Assembly: GCF_006968745.1 (NCBI RefSeq)
Contig: NZ_CP030118.1
Coordinates: forward strand, 1,190,654-1,254,653
Origin: Brasilonema sennae CENA114
GTDB taxonomy: Bacteria; Cyanobacteriota; Cyanobacteriia; Cyanobacteriales; Nostocaceae
Length of the DNA stretch: 64,000 nucleotides
Direction of reading: 5' to 3'
The notes beneath the pieces are model-generated. The model saw only the letters and a program-made list of their open reading frames with translations, did not search any database and was not told where the DNA came from. Shown here one piece after another: positions 9,598-20,314 of the stretch. The translations under genes and the position numbers were made by a program. Numbering within the stretch: position 1 is the stretch's first letter; each line of letters starts with the position of its first letter.

Positions 9598-10335
9598 CTA
9601 ACCTGACAATACCTTGTGCTCATCCGCTTCTTTTATCAATCGGCCATCTTCCATGTGGATGATGCGGTCAGCAATATTAAGAATCCGGTTATCGTGGGTG
9701 ACAAGCAAAATGGTACATCCCTGCTCCTTAGCTAAACGCTGCATTATTTTTACGACATCCTGACCAGATTTTTTATCAAGGGACGCAGTCGGTTCATCTG
9801 CGAGGACGATTTTGGGATGACTAGCTAAGGCACGAGCGATCGCAACCCGTTGTTTTTGTCCTCCAGAGAGATTGTCTGCATAATAATGGATGCGATCGCC
9901 CAAACCAACGGCGTTGAGAATGTCGGCTGCCAGCTCATCCATATCCTGCTCTAGGTACTTATCATGCAGTTCCAAAGACATTCGTACATTTTGTTTCGCT
10001 GTTAGGAAGGTCAGCAAGTTGTGCGCCTGGAAAATGTAGCCAATCTGCCGCCGCACTTGCATTACATGCTGCTTACTAGCACCACACATCTGGTTTCCCA
10101 GAATTGTTATACTGCCGAACTGAGCAGACCTCAATCCACCTACTAGTGCCAGTAAGGTGGTTTTACCAGAACCAGATGGTCCAGTCATAATCACAATCTC
10201 CCCAGAATAAATGTCGAGATTGATATCGAATAATACCTGCTTACGGAGTTCTTCTCGACCAAAGTAGTGATTGAGATGGCAAACTGAAATTACAGGTTTC
10301 ATGGTTGGAGCTTGATTGAAAGTCGATTGAGACAT
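9598..10335 (-). CDS. devA: DevA-family ABC exporter ATPase
   Basis: The start at 10335 (MSQSTFNQAPTMKPVISV) is chosen because it leaves a 23-bp gap after devC; the longer frame would overlap devC. The protein is about 245 residues: Walker A GPSGSGKTT, Q-loop FQAHNLLTFLTA, signature LSGGQKQRVAIARA, Walker B IVLADEPTASLD, and the H-loop VTHD. It powers DevBC, a MacB-like exporter that in heterocystous cyanobacteria works with TolC to move glycolipids through the envelope. Here it closes an apparent operon with devC, devB and hemF, so its cargo may be the glycosylated tetrapyrrole. Confidence 0.88.
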   Translation of the reverse strand: MSQSTFNQAPTMKPVISVCHLNHYFGREELRKQVLFDINLDIYSGEIVIMTGPSGSGKTTLLALVGGLRSAQFGSITILGNQMCGASKQHVMQVRRQIGYIFQAHNLLTFLTAKQNVRMSLELHDKYLEQDMDELAADILNAVGLGDRIHYYADNLSGGQKQRVAIARALASHPKIVLADEPTASLDKKSGQDVVKIMQRLAKEQGCTILLVTHDNRILNIADRIIHMEDGRLIKEADEHKVLSG

Positions 10336-10358
10336 TGCAGTTTGTGAGGTCAAATATG

Positions 10359-11528
10359 TCAGAAAATGTCCGCTGGATCGGCTTGCTGTAACTTCCGCAT
10401 GGCGATCGCTCCTGCTCCAATACACATGACGATGGTTAACATCAACACCGTTGTTGCGCGACTTAGTTTCATCGCGATCGGTAAAAGCGTTGCGGACTTA
10501 AAAAGGGCGTAAAGTCCATTAGAGAGCAAAAACCCTGGCACAAAGCCCAAAGCTGCTAACACAAGAGCCTCTTGAATGATAACTCCGATGAAATACGCAT
10601 CACTATAGCCCATTGCCTTCAACGTTGCATATTCTGACAAATGATCGGAAACATCGGTGTAGAGAATTTGATAGACAACTACCGCTCCGACCAAGAACCC
10701 AATTGCTACGCCAAGGTTAAAGGTAGGACCGATGGCAGAACCTGTATTCCAATATGCAAGCTCACGAGCGGTGAATTCATCAAGGGTTAGCACCAGCAAA
10801 TTATCCGGCAGGATTGCTTGCAAAGAAGCTTGTACTCGCTCAACCGATGCTTTTGATTCTACTTTAACGATACCTACATCAATTTCATGAGCTTGACGCT
10901 GGCTAAAGAGCCGCAAAAAGGTAGAATCACTGGTGATGAGATTGGCCTCAGCAGAAAAAGAGATACCGAGCGTAAATAATCCAACAATTTTAATTTCATA
11001 ATCATTTGCCTGAACCGAAAGCGGATTCTGTTTTTTCAGCAAGGTAGGAACATCCCCAATTAGAGGAAGTGCGGAGGCTCGGTCAAACAAAGCTCGATTT
11101 AGTAACTTAAGTTGATCCAAGTGTTGATTCACTTCCGGCAAGTCGAATGCTGGGCGATTTGGATTAATCCCGTAGACGAAGATTTGGCGACTGGTTTGGT
11201 TTTCAGGATTTCGCCATGTTGCCTGACCAATATACAGCGAGCTAACGGACGCTACACCGTCGATGCCTGCTGCCTGATAAAGATTGTCTCTTGAGAAACT
11301 TTTGACCGATTGCAGGTTGTCAGACAGTTTATTGACTAAAAACAAATCCCCTTGAAGTGTGCTATAAGGACTAACTTGTGAATCAAACAGTGCATCCCTC
11401 ACTCCAAGTTGGAAAAACATCAGAAAATCAGCAAAGCTAATTCCTGCTATGGCGACTAGCAGACGCGCCTTTTGGCGACTGATTTGCAACCAGGCTAACG
11501 GCGTTTTGCGGAATAATTTACGAAACAT
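10359..11528 (-). CDS. devC: DevC-family ABC exporter permease
   Basis: 389 residues. The N-terminus MFRKLFRKTPLAWLQISRQK leads into the first membrane helix (LLVAIAGISFADFLMFFQLG). A large periplasmic domain of about 200 residues follows, then three C-terminal helices (IGFLVGAVVVYQILYTDV; ALVLAALGFVPGFLLS; VLMLTIVMCIGAGAIAM). This is the FtsX/MacB topology of DevC proteins. It lies between devB and devA in the usual B-C-A order with gaps of about 22 bp. Confidence 0.88.
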   Translation of the reverse strand: MFRKLFRKTPLAWLQISRQKARLLVAIAGISFADFLMFFQLGVRDALFDSQVSPYSTLQGDLFLVNKLSDNLQSVKSFSRDNLYQAAGIDGVASVSSLYIGQATWRNPENQTSRQIFVYGINPNRPAFDLPEVNQHLDQLKLLNRALFDRASALPLIGDVPTLLKKQNPLSVQANDYEIKIVGLFTLGISFSAEANLITSDSTFLRLFSQRQAHEIDVGIVKVESKASVERVQASLQAILPDNLLVLTLDEFTARELAYWNTGSAIGPTFNLGVAIGFLVGAVVVYQILYTDVSDHLSEYATLKAMGYSDAYFIGVIIQEALVLAALGFVPGFLLSNGLYALFKSATLLPIAMKLSRATTVLMLTIVMCIGAGAIAMRKLQQADPADIF

Positions 11529-11550
11529 GAATTCCTCGATTTTGGAGTCT

Positions 11551-12750
11551 CTATTGACTATTGGTCGATGGCGCAGTCGGTTGAATGGCGACCTGCACTT
11601 GCAAGTTAGTTAAATGAGCAACCCGTTGGCTATTTTCTCGATTGAGTTGAATCCTCACTTGAATCACCCTGCGATCAAGATTTTCTCCAGCTTTACCGCT
11701 AGTGACTTCCTGTTGAATCACTTGTAGCCCAATTAAGCGAACAGTTCCATGTACCTGACCGGGAAATGATTCGCTCGTGATAACGGCTTGTTGACCTAAA
11801 CGAATTTTACTAATGTCAGTCTGATAGACTTCTGTCACTACCTGCATATCGTCAGTTTGTCCCAAATCAGCAATGCCTTTTACGCCAACGACTTCTCCTG
11901 GTTTGGCGTAAATGTCGAGAATGCGACCTGCCATCGGTGCGCGAATGTACGCCTGGGCCAAGTCAGCTTTAGCCTTGTTGACAGATGCTTTGTCCTTATC
12001 TACCTCTGCTTGGGCTGAAAGTACATCAACCGGACGCACCTCAGCAATCTTGTTTAAAGTGTCTTTAGCTTGTCTAATCTGCTGCTTTATTGTTTCTACA
12101 CTCTGGTTTTGCTTAGCTTTAGCTTCGTTAAGCTGTGAGAGCGCTGTTTCTCTTGCAAGCTGTTTTTGATCTCGATCTAAAGCAGCGGTGGCTCCTTGTT
12201 TGTAAAGCGACAAATAGCGATTGTAGTTAGAATTTGCATTTCTAACCTCAGCTTGCCAACGAGCAATGGTGGATTGTTGAGTTGCAATTTCGCCTTTTAA
12301 CTGCTCCTGAAGGCGAACAATTTCAGCTTTCTGAGCTGCAATCTCTCCAGATTTTGCACCAGCTTTCACCTTAGCCAGATCTATTTGTGATATTTTAACC
12401 TGTGCTTGCGCTTGAAGCAAGGCATTTTGCAAACGATTTTGTGCATCCATAATCGCAATCACCTGACCTGCTTTAACGCGATCGCCTCGTTGCACCAGTA
12501 GTTTGGTAACGCTGTCATTGCTTAAAGTAGCAGGTACAGATACTTTAATAACTTCCTTTTCTGGTTCGAGTCGTCCTAGAGCAGTAATTTTCCTCTCTGG
12601 CGGAGTAGCTTTTGCGACTGGTTCTGGTGTGCTAGTTTGTCTTGATTGGGAAATACCGTAGAAAACAATTGTGCCTGTGATGGCAGTGGCAGCTATAATC
12701 AGGGCAAGCGTCCATTGACCTGAACGCTTTGATAATGCTTGAAGCTTCAT
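11551..12750 (-). CDS. devB: DevB-family membrane fusion protein
   Basis: The ATG at 12750 (MKLQALSKRSGQW) is preferred to the upstream in-frame TTG at 12768. The protein is about 399 residues: one N-terminal membrane helix (LALIIAATAITGTIVFYGI), a biotinyl-lipoyl-like half (TKLLVQRGDRVKAGQVIAIM), a long Ala/Gln/Lys-rich coiled-coil hairpin (about 110-265) and the second lipoyl-like half (AYIRAPMAGRILDIYAKPGE). As an HlyD/DevB adaptor it would link the DevAC pump to an outer-membrane TolC. It starts 33 bp after hemF in the same direction, tying the exporter to the tetrapyrrole genes. Confidence 0.88.
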   Translation of the reverse strand: MKLQALSKRSGQWTLALIIAATAITGTIVFYGISQSRQTSTPEPVAKATPPERKITALGRLEPEKEVIKVSVPATLSNDSVTKLLVQRGDRVKAGQVIAIMDAQNRLQNALLQAQAQVKISQIDLAKVKAGAKSGEIAAQKAEIVRLQEQLKGEIATQQSTIARWQAEVRNANSNYNRYLSLYKQGATAALDRDQKQLARETALSQLNEAKAKQNQSVETIKQQIRQAKDTLNKIAEVRPVDVLSAQAEVDKDKASVNKAKADLAQAYIRAPMAGRILDIYAKPGEVVGVKGIADLGQTDDMQVVTEVYQTDISKIRLGQQAVITSESFPGQVHGTVRLIGLQVIQQEVTSGKAGENLDRRVIQVRIQLNRENSQRVAHLTNLQVQVAIQPTAPSTNSQ

Positions 12751-12783
12751 CTTGAGTCCTGTGTGCAACGATTGATAGCTATT

Positions 12784-13821
12784 CTACATGACCGCAGATA
12801 TCCAGCTAGCCCAATCTTGAGGCTTTAAGAAAGTTTCATACAAATCAGCTTCCGGCGTGTTAGGTTCAGGTTTATAGCCGTATTCCCAACGCACTAGAGG
12901 TGGTAGCGACATTAAAATTGACTCTGTGCGTCCATTGGTTTGAAGACCGAAGATTGTGCCACGGTCATAAACCAGGTTGAATTCAACGTAACGCCCTCGG
13001 CGATACAACTGAAAGTTCCGTTCGCGATCGCCATACTCCATCAACTTTCGTTGCTCTACAATCGGCACGTATGCCGGCAAAAATGCTCGTCCACAATCGC
13101 TCACAAAAGCGAATACTTCAGACCAACTACGCGGCGCTAGAGTACCCACCAGGTTACTATAGACAGCAGCTGCACCTTCTGGATGCGGACCCCGATACAG
13201 CTGACCTTGACCACCTTGATAGTCAAAAAAAATACCACCTACTCCACGCATTTCCTGGCGGTGTTTGAGATAAAAATACTCGTCGCACCAAGGCTTAAAC
13301 ACAGAGTAATACTCTGTAGAGTGAGCGTCACAAGCTCGCTTAAGTGTGGAATGGAAATGAACGACATCACAGGCAAAAGGATAGTAAGGTGTTAAATCTA
13401 TACCGCCGCCAAACCACCAAACCGGTCCCGCTTCAAAGTAGCGGTAATTGAGATGGACAGTTGGCACGTAAGGATTGCGAGGATGCAACACCATTGAAGT
13501 GCCTGTGGCGTAAAATTTATGTCCAGATGCTTCTGGGCGTTGTGCCAGAATTGAGGGGGGCAGATGAGAACCCCAAACTTCGGAAAAGTTGACCCCAGCT
13601 TGTTCAAATATGGCACCGTCACGCATGACGCGCGATCGCCCTCCACCCCCTTCAGCACGTTCCCATGCATCTTCCACAAATGTGCCTACTGCATCTATTT
13701 GTTGCAATCCTTCACAGATTTCGTCTTGTAACTGTCGCATGAACTGGCTAACTCTAACCTTTGCATCAATTGGGGGTAATTTGGATTGAGTTGCTTGAGG
13801 AGTCGAAGCAGTCGTTATCAT
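12784..13821 (-). CDS. hemF: Oxygen-dependent coproporphyrinogen III oxidase
   Basis: 345 residues, full length. Converts coproporphyrinogen III to protoporphyrinogen IX using O2. Diagnostic motifs are [14 protein letters not shown] (active-site His), [14 protein letters not shown] (essential Asp), GVGGIFFDY and [16 protein letters not shown] followed by [23 protein letters not shown] sits about 13 bp before the ATG. It follows hemB by 87 bp and precedes devB. It keeps every conserved segment, unlike the divergent HemF at 22195-23196, so it could serve as a normal enzyme. Confidence 0.95.
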   Translation of the reverse strand: MITTASTPQATQSKLPPIDAKVRVSQFMRQLQDEICEGLQQIDAVGTFVEDAWERAEGGGGRSRVMRDGAIFEQAGVNFSEVWGSHLPPSILAQRPEASGHKFYATGTSMVLHPRNPYVPTVHLNYRYFEAGPVWWFGGGIDLTPYYPFACDVVHFHSTLKRACDAHSTEYYSVFKPWCDEYFYLKHRQEMRGVGGIFFDYQGGQGQLYRGPHPEGAAAVYSNLVGTLAPRSWSEVFAFVSDCGRAFLPAYVPIVEQRKLMEYGDRERNFQLYRRGRYVEFNLVYDRGTIFGLQTNGRTESILMSLPPLVRWEYGYKPEPNTPEADLYETFLKPQDWASWISAVM

Positions 13822-13908
13822 CTCAACTTAATCTCCAAAAAAGGTGAATATCTGAGAAATAGGACGGGCGAGACGCTTATGCCACAAAAATTTCAGGCAT
13901 TGCAAAGC

Positions 13909-14901
13909 TCAACCGCCAAGCTTAGCTATCCAACGGGCAGCATCTTTGGCATGATACGTGAGAATCAAGTCAGCGCCAGCCCGTTTCAAACCAGTCAATG
14001 TTTCCATCACCACTTGCTGTTCGTCAATCCAACCATTAAGTGCCGCAGCTTTAATCATGGAATATTCGCCAGAGACGTTGTAGGCAGCAACTGGTAGGTT
14101 GGTTGCTTGTTTGACACGCAAGATAACATCCATATAAGCCAGGGCTGGCTTGACCATTAACATATCTGCTCCTTCAGCAGCATCAAGTTGAATTTCTTTA
14201 ATGGCTTCACGGGCATTACCTGGGTCCATTTGGTAAGTGCGGCGATCGCCAAACTGCGGTGTCGATTCAGCAGCATCACGAAAAGGACCATAGTAAGACG
14301 AAGCATACTTAGCAGCATACGACAGAATTGGTATATCTTGGTAGCCAGCTTCATCCAACCCCATCCGAATCGCCTGGACAAACCCATCCATCATTCCTGA
14401 AGGAGCAATGATATCTGCACCGGCTTTGGCTTGAGAAACCGCTGTTTTCTTGAGTAACTCCAACGTTGGGTCATTCAAGACGCGCCCGGTCAAGTCACCC
14501 AATTCCAAATAGCCGCAGTGTCCGTGACTGGTGTATTCACACAGACATGTATCAGCTATGACAATTAAATCTGGTACTGCCTGCTTCACTGCAGTAGCAG
14601 CTTTCTGCACAATACCGCAGTCGTGCCATGCACTGGTTGCTTCTAAATCTTTATCTTCAGGAATGCCAAACAGGATAATAGCAGGAATACCGAGGTCGTA
14701 GACTTCCTTAGCTTCTTCCACGATTTTGTCTACCGACAACTGGTAGACTCCAGGCATAGATTTCACTTCGTTGGCAATTGCCTTACCAGGTACAGCAAAG
14801 AGGGGGTAAATTAAATCACTGGTTGATAAAACAGTTTCACTTACCATTCGACGCAGTTGCGGATGGCTTCTAAGACGACGAGGGCGATGAAGTGGAAACA
14901 T
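13909..14901 (-). CDS. hemB: Delta-aminolevulinic acid dehydratase, zinc-dependent type
   Basis: 330 residues. Same reaction as the HemB at 3650-4693, but the metal loop reads [14 protein letters not shown], with the three Cys ligands of zinc-type enzymes. The Schiff-base Lys lies in [12 protein letters not shown], and the lid region [16 protein letters not shown] is present. It sits between hemC and hemF in the specialised-metabolism cluster. Its presence means that flux into the cluster product may depend on zinc, whereas the other copy is zinc-free. Confidence 0.94.
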   Translation of the reverse strand: MFPLHRPRRLRSHPQLRRMVSETVLSTSDLIYPLFAVPGKAIANEVKSMPGVYQLSVDKIVEEAKEVYDLGIPAIILFGIPEDKDLEATSAWHDCGIVQKAATAVKQAVPDLIVIADTCLCEYTSHGHCGYLELGDLTGRVLNDPTLELLKKTAVSQAKAGADIIAPSGMMDGFVQAIRMGLDEAGYQDIPILSYAAKYASSYYGPFRDAAESTPQFGDRRTYQMDPGNAREAIKEIQLDAAEGADMLMVKPALAYMDVILRVKQATNLPVAAYNVSGEYSMIKAAALNGWIDEQQVVMETLTGLKRAGADLILTYHAKDAARWIAKLGG

Positions 14902-14999
14902 AGTATTGATTAAAGGGAAAAAACCATTAAAGAGGGATGCCTGTGCTATTAAGCACAGAATTTATTTGAATTTTCGTTGAAAAACCGGAATGAAATGTT

Positions 15000-15986
15000 T
15001 TAGTTTCGTTGGACTGTCTGAAAAATTTCTGACAAAATTTCTTGGGCTCCCTGTTGCCGTAATTTCTGAGCCAGTTGGATACCTAGTTGTTCTGCTCTTA
15101 CTGTAGCACCCTTGACAGTATCTTTCACCATACGTTGACCATCAACACTGGCTACTATTCCCGTCAACATGAGCGTATTTCCGTCCAAGTGAGTGGTGAC
15201 ACCAATTGGTACTTGGCAACCGCCTTCTAGTTCTCGTAAGAAGGCACGCTCGGCAAGAGCGCGATCGCGAGTTGGTACGTGTTCGATCGCTTTGAGTAGT
15301 GACAGTACTTCTAAGTCATCAGCACGACATTCTATCCCCAAGGCTCCTTGTCCTACAGCATAAAGGGAAAGTTCAGTAGGCAGGACTTGATGAATGCGCG
15401 CCCCCATTCCCAATCGCTCTAACCCTGCTACTGCTAGAATTAAAGCATCGTACTCTCCATCATCTAGCCTTGCCATGCGGGTGTTCAAGTTTCCGCGCAC
15501 ATCTTTAAAAGTGAAGTGGGGGAAGTGATGCCGCAACTGGGCAAGTCGTCGCAGGGAAGATGTCCCGATGACTGCACCTTCTGGCAGCGTATCAATTTGC
15601 TTATCGAGGTGTTTTTTATGTACCACCAGAGCATCTGCTGGGTTCTCCCGTTCTGTGACTGCTGCCAACACTAAGCCCTCTGGCAAGCGAGTTGGTAGAT
15701 CCTTGAGGGAGTGAACGGCAAAGTCAATTTCTTGGGATAGCATTCCCAATTCGAGTTCTTTGGTGAATAGTCCCTTATCACCAATTTTGGCTAATGCCAC
15801 ATCCAGAATTTTGTCGCCTTGGGTGGACATGGTGTGGACTTCAAAAGTGAGATTGGGAAAGCGTTTCTGGAGTTGTTCTTGTACCCAGTAAGTCTGAATT
15901 AGAGCGAGTTGACTTTTACGAGAACCAATGCGAATAGTGCGGTTCGGACTCTTAATTGTGGGTGAAGCAAGGTGAGATTGGGTCAT
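15000..15986 (-). CDS. hemC: Hydroxymethylbilane synthase (porphobilinogen deaminase)
   Basis: 328 residues. Polymerises four porphobilinogens into hydroxymethylbilane. Motifs are [15 protein letters not shown] at the N-terminus, [26 protein letters not shown] and GGCQVPIGV, which contains the Cys that anchors the dipyrromethane cofactor. It starts 1 bp after the hemE stop, so the two are translationally linked. No hemD (uroporphyrinogen III synthase) follows in this cluster; closure of the ring must rely on a hemD elsewhere. Confidence 0.95.
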   Translation of the reverse strand: MTQSHLASPTIKSPNRTIRIGSRKSQLALIQTYWVQEQLQKRFPNLTFEVHTMSTQGDKILDVALAKIGDKGLFTKELELGMLSQEIDFAVHSLKDLPTRLPEGLVLAAVTERENPADALVVHKKHLDKQIDTLPEGAVIGTSSLRRLAQLRHHFPHFTFKDVRGNLNTRMARLDDGEYDALILAVAGLERLGMGARIHQVLPTELSLYAVGQGALGIECRADDLEVLSLLKAIEHVPTRDRALAERAFLRELEGGCQVPIGVTTHLDGNTLMLTGIVASVDGQRMVKDTVKGATVRAEQLGIQLAQKLRQQGAQEILSEIFQTVQRN

Positions 15987-15987
15987 T

Positions 15988-17040
15988 TTATTTACAGTTA
16001 TTTAACAAGTAGTTAGACTGTTTTACAGTTTCAAAAAAGAAAGCAACATTTTCTTCTGGAGTGTTCTGTAAAACTCCGTGACCTAGATTGAAGATATGTC
16101 CTTGGTTTCCGGCTTTGCGAACAGTGTCAAGGATCCGCGAGCGGATAAACTCTTGGGAACCAAATAACGCACACGGGTCTAAATTTCCTTGTACTCCTAT
16201 ACTGGCTCCGAGTCGCTGCCGTGCCACTGCCATATCAACAGTCCAGTCCACGCTAACGATATCTACGCCAGATTGTGCCATTAGCTCTAGTATCCCTGCA
16301 CTGCCGTTAATGTACAGGATTAAAGGCGTGTTTGGATGCGTTGCTTTGACCTGTTCTACGACCCTTTGCTGGTAGGGCAAAGCAAAAATTTTGAAATCTT
16401 CGGGAGTAAGTTGCCCTGCCCAAGAATCAAATAGTTGTACAATTTGCGCGCCGGAATCAATTTGGTAGCGGACGTAGATGGCGATCGCATCTGCTAGTTT
16501 CCCTAAAAATTGATGTAGCATCGCTGGCTGTGAGAAAGCCATACTTTTAATGATGGCATAGTCTTTCGAGCTTTTACCTTCGATGGCATAGGCAGCTAGT
16601 GTCCAAGGAGCGCCGACAAAACCCAAAACAGTAGCTTGATCGTCAACTTCTTTACGTAGCGTCGTCAGGATTTGACGAACAAATGACAAAGAGGCTTCAG
16701 GATCGAGGGGAGTGAGAGCATCAATTTGCGCCTGAGTTCGGATTGGGTTCTCAAATATCGGACCTTTACTTTCGATAATATCAAACGGAATACCAATACC
16801 AGGTAACGGGGTGAGAATATCTGAGAACATAATCACACCGTCGGGTTTGAAGGCGTGGAAAGGTTGCAAAGAAATTTCCACGGCTAAGTCAGGGTTCTCA
16901 GAGCGCTCCCGAAAAGAGGGATACTTCTGGCGCAAATCTCGATAGACTTTCATGTAGCGACCAGCTTGGCGCATCATCCATACTGGAGGGCGCTCCAGTA
17001 CTTCACCTCGAGCTGCTTGTAGTAACCTGTAATTCTTCAT
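15988..17040 (-). CDS. hemE: Uroporphyrinogen decarboxylase
   Basis: About 350 residues. Removes the four acetate carboxyls of uroporphyrinogen III to give coproporphyrinogen III. Signatures are [53 protein letters not shown] and [17 protein letters not shown] prefer the ATG at 17040 ([13 protein letters not shown]) because GGAG lies 7 bp upstream; an in-frame ATG also exists at 17052. It is embedded between rfbA (17 bp upstream) and hemC. Confidence 0.95.
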   Translation of the reverse strand: MKNYRLLQAARGEVLERPPVWMMRQAGRYMKVYRDLRQKYPSFRERSENPDLAVEISLQPFHAFKPDGVIMFSDILTPLPGIGIPFDIIESKGPIFENPIRTQAQIDALTPLDPEASLSFVRQILTTLRKEVDDQATVLGFVGAPWTLAAYAIEGKSSKDYAIIKSMAFSQPAMLHQFLGKLADAIAIYVRYQIDSGAQIVQLFDSWAGQLTPEDFKIFALPYQQRVVEQVKATHPNTPLILYINGSAGILELMAQSGVDIVSVDWTVDMAVARQRLGASIGVQGNLDPCALFGSQEFIRSRILDTVRKAGNQGHIFNLGHGVLQNTPEENVAFFFETVKQSNYLLNNCK

Positions 17041-17057
17041 ACATTTCTCCATGATAT

Positions 17058-18002
17058 TTAAGAGGCTTTACTTGTATCAGATATTTCGTGAAATGGTATA
17101 ACCCGATTACTCTGCTGAAGTTGAGCAGTAGAGATTTCACTGTGGATAAGGTCGATTAAATAACGCCCATAACTGCTTTTAGACAATGGTTTAGCAAGTC
17201 GATAGAGTTGTTCTGCATCAATATATCCCTGGCGGTAAGCAATTTCTTCGATACAAGCAATTTTGAAGCCCTGTCGTTGTTCTAAGGTTTGAATAAAGCT
17301 AGAAGCTTGATGAAGAGATTCATGAGTACCTGTATCTAACCAAGCGTAGCCTCGACCCAAAAGCTCAGCTTTTAATTGTCCTCTACGGAGATAAATTTGG
17401 TTTAAATCGGTAATTTCTAGTTCATTACGATTTGAAGGTCTTAGTCCAATGGCAATTTCACAAACTTGAGAATCGTAGAAATAAATACCAGGCACAGCAT
17501 AGTTAGACTTAGGAATGCTCGGCTTTTCCTCTAAACACACCACCTCCCCTGTGACGTCAAATTCAACGATTCCGTAGTTTTGAGGTTCAGCTACCCGATA
17601 ACCGAAAATTAATGCACCCTCACGCAACTGAGCCGCACGAGTCAGTACCTCAATTAGACCATTACCGTAGAAAAGGTTATCGCCCAAAATTAGGCATACT
17701 GGATCGCTACCGATAAAATCTTGACCTAAAATGAATACCTGTGCTACGCCTTCAGGTCTCGGTTGTTCTAGATAGCTAAACTTAAGACCCCACTGGCTAC
17801 CATCGTGTAGAAGTTGCCGGAACAGTGGTAAATGTGCAGGCGTAGAGATAATTAGGATATCACGAATTCCAGCCAGCATGAGAGTGGATAGGGGATAGTA
17901 GATCATTGGTTTATCGTAGACAGGCATCATCTGTTTGCTGACTACTTGCGTGAGAGGGTACAATCGTGTACCGGAACCACCAGCTAGAATTATGCCCTTC
18001 AT
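17058..18002 (-). CDS. rfbA: Glucose-1-phosphate thymidylyltransferase
   Basis: 314 residues. Makes dTDP-glucose from dTTP and glucose-1-phosphate, the first step towards dTDP-deoxysugars. It has the nucleotidyltransferase opening [19 protein letters not shown], then [26 protein letters not shown] and [12 protein letters not shown]. Length is slightly over the typical 290-295. It directly follows rfbB (2-bp gap) and precedes hemE; a sugar-activation gene inside a run of hem genes marks this as a specialised-metabolism operon. Confidence 0.95.
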   Translation of the reverse strand: MKGIILAGGSGTRLYPLTQVVSKQMMPVYDKPMIYYPLSTLMLAGIRDILIISTPAHLPLFRQLLHDGSQWGLKFSYLEQPRPEGVAQVFILGQDFIGSDPVCLILGDNLFYGNGLIEVLTRAAQLREGALIFGYRVAEPQNYGIVEFDVTGEVVCLEEKPSIPKSNYAVPGIYFYDSQVCEIAIGLRPSNRNELEITDLNQIYLRRGQLKAELLGRGYAWLDTGTHESLHQASSFIQTLEQRQGFKIACIEEIAYRQGYIDAEQLYRLAKPLSKSSYGRYLIDLIHSEISTAQLQQSNRVIPFHEISDTSKAS

Positions 18003-18004
18003 AG

Positions 18005-19096
18005 TTAATTCTTCCTTGGCGATCGCGCTGTTATTCTATCTCCATAATTCTGCTGAATCCAGCGTGCGTATGCGTCTGATTGAACTTGTTCTACCCAAGT
18101 TGGATTACTTAGATACCACTGAATTGTTTTCAATAAACCACTATCAAAGTCCTCTTTTGGCTGCCAGCCGAAATCTCTACTGATTTTGCTGCAATCAATT
18201 GCATAGCGTCGGTCATGACCTGGGCGGTCTTTGACAAAAGTCATTAGAGAGGAGTGGCGGAAGTTGGGTTTGGGCGCTAACTCATCGAGAATTGCACAAA
18301 TTTTCTCAACAACTGTCAGGTTTGTCTGCTCGTTGTTGCCACCAATATTATAAGTTTCTCCAATCCGACTGGATTGTAAAATTAGATAAAGAGCTTCGCA
18401 GTGATCCGCTACATATAACCAGTCTCGAATATTCTTTCCATCACCGTAGATTGGTAGAGGTTTACCATGCAGAGCATTGAGAATCATCAGGGGAATCAGT
18501 TTTTCGGGGAACTGGCGTGGACCGTAGTTATTTGAGCAGTTGGTTATTAAAGTGGGAAGACCGTAGGTGTGAAAGTAAGCTCGTACAAGATGGTCAGACC
18601 CTGCTTTTGATGCAGCATAGGGACTGTTAGGAGCATAGGGAGTATCTTCGCGAAAGGCTGGATCTGTAGGACTTAGTGAACCATACACTTCATCAGTAGA
18701 TACGTGTAAGAAACGGAATTGCTCTCGCTTTTGCGGAGATAATTTTTCCCAGTAGATTTTGCTTGCTTCTAAAAGTTGGAATGTTCCTACTATGTTTGTT
18801 TGAATAAAATCTTCAGGACTAAGGATTGAGCGATCAACATGGGTGTGGGCTGTAAAGTTAATAATTGCCTTTGGTTGGTACTGCTCTAGCAAATTACGCA
18901 ATAGCTCGACATTACCAATGTCTCCACAGACAAAATGATATCGTGGATCATCCTGCAATTGAGCTAAAGTTTGAGGATTGCTGGCATAAGTTAGCTTGTC
19001 CAGATTAATAATGTTAGCCCACCCTTCTTTTGTCGCCTTCAAAATGAAGTTAGAACCGATAAAACCAACTCCACCAGTTACTAAAAATGTCTGCAT
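18005..19096 (-). CDS. rfbB: dTDP-glucose 4,6-dehydratase
   Basis: The start at 19096 ([16 protein letters not shown]) has GGAG about 7 bp upstream and puts the Rossmann motif at the N-terminus; the frame extends further but without family similarity. About 363 residues. Converts dTDP-glucose to dTDP-4-keto-6-deoxyglucose with NAD+. Active-site motifs are [11 protein letters not shown] and [15 protein letters not shown] (Tyr-x3-Lys), with [19 protein letters not shown]. It is followed by rfbA with a 2-bp gap. Confidence 0.95.
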   Translation of the reverse strand: MQTFLVTGGVGFIGSNFILKATKEGWANIINLDKLTYASNPQTLAQLQDDPRYHFVCGDIGNVELLRNLLEQYQPKAIINFTAHTHVDRSILSPEDFIQTNIVGTFQLLEASKIYWEKLSPQKREQFRFLHVSTDEVYGSLSPTDPAFREDTPYAPNSPYAASKAGSDHLVRAYFHTYGLPTLITNCSNNYGPRQFPEKLIPLMILNALHGKPLPIYGDGKNIRDWLYVADHCEALYLILQSSRIGETYNIGGNNEQTNLTVVEKICAILDELAPKPNFRHSSLMTFVKDRPGHDRRYAIDCSKISRDFGWQPKEDFDSGLLKTIQWYLSNPTWVEQVQSDAYARWIQQNYGDRITARSPRKN

Positions 19097-19160
19097 CGTG
19101 CTCCATTCTAATTGACTAGGAAATTTCTGCAAATTACAAATTGTATTCAAAAGCTTATAT

Positions 19161-20312
19161 TTATGATGCGACCATTTTTTCTTCCGTCAAGAAATCGACT
19201 TTGTTGTGATGAATAGTTACTTCTTCCTGTAAAACTTTGATCGCTCTCATGACATCTTCATCGGTCATATGGGGGCTTATTGGTAGGCTCAGAACATCTT
19301 TAGCTATTTGCTCTGTAATAGAAAAACTACCTAAATGTGGTTGATCTACGTATGCATCAGATAAGTGGGGTGGCACAGGATAATGAATTGAAGTGCCAAT
19401 TCCCAAATCTTTCAAGTGCTTTTCTAAAGCATAACGTTTTGGATGACGCACTACAAACAAGTGCCATACTGGCTCTACCCAGGTAGGAACAAAAGGTAGG
19501 GTTAAATCTGTTAAGCAGGAGAGTTTTTCAAGATACTGCTTAGCTACGCGATCGCGGCGAGCATTCCACTCATCAAGCTTAGTTAGCTTCACCCTTAAGA
19601 AGGCTGCCTGTAGTTCATCCAGTCGGCTATTAAAGCCTTTAATTTCATTGAAGTATTTAACACGAGAACCATAGTTTCTGAGCAAACGAATTTTATTTGC
19701 CAAGTCACAATCATTAGTCGTGACTGCCCCAGCGTCACCTAATGCTCCCAAATTCTTACCTGGGTAAAAGCTGAACCCAGCTGCATCTCCTAAACCACCC
19801 ACACGTCGCCCTTTATAGCGTGCTCCGTGAGCCTGAGCAGCATCTTCAATCACCTTTAGCTTATGATGTTTTGCAATCTTGTTAATCAGATCTATGTTAG
19901 CTGGCTGACCGTAGAGATGAACTGCTAGAATCGCCTTTGTATTTGGTGTAATTGCTGCTTCGATTTGCTCCGGATTTATGTTATACGTTTTCTCATCTGG
20001 CTCAACCGGAACGGGTATAGCTCCCGCATAAGTAACTGCTAGCCAAGTAGCAATATAAGTATTAGCTGGCACAATAACTTCATCCCCCGAACCAATCTCC
20101 ATAGCGCGCAGAATTAGATGCAGGGCTTCTAGCCCGTTACCAACTCCGACACAATACTGAGTTCCACAGTATGTAGCAAATTCTGTTTCAAACGCCTCCA
20201 CTTCTTGCCCAAGAATATACCAACCAGACTCCATAACTCGTCTGTAAGCTGCATCTAGCTCCTGCTGAAGTTCAAGGTAAGGTGCTTTTAAATTCAAAAA
20301 CGGCACTTGCAT
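19161..20312 (-). CDS. DegT-family dTDP-keto-deoxysugar aminotransferase
   Basis: 383 residues, PLP-dependent sugar aminotransferase. The PLP lysine lies in [18 protein letters not shown], with the DegT N-terminus [20 protein letters not shown] and [11 protein letters not shown]. Because the lysine is present, it is a transaminase, not a RfbH-type 3-dehydratase (which has His there). Next to an FdtA-like 3,4-ketoisomerase, the expected reaction is amination at C3 of a dTDP-3-keto-6-deoxyhexose (FdtB/QdtB-like). The sugar stereochemistry cannot be read from sequence. Confidence 0.85.
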   Translation of the reverse strand: MQVPFLNLKAPYLELQQELDAAYRRVMESGWYILGQEVEAFETEFATYCGTQYCVGVGNGLEALHLILRAMEIGSGDEVIVPANTYIATWLAVTYAGAIPVPVEPDEKTYNINPEQIEAAITPNTKAILAVHLYGQPANIDLINKIAKHHKLKVIEDAAQAHGARYKGRRVGGLGDAAGFSFYPGKNLGALGDAGAVTTNDCDLANKIRLLRNYGSRVKYFNEIKGFNSRLDELQAAFLRVKLTKLDEWNARRDRVAKQYLEKLSCLTDLTLPFVPTWVEPVWHLFVVRHPKRYALEKHLKDLGIGTSIHYPVPPHLSDAYVDQPHLGSFSITEQIAKDVLSLPISPHMTDEDVMRAIKVLQEEVTIHHNKVDFLTEEKMVAS

Positions 20313-20314
20313 CT

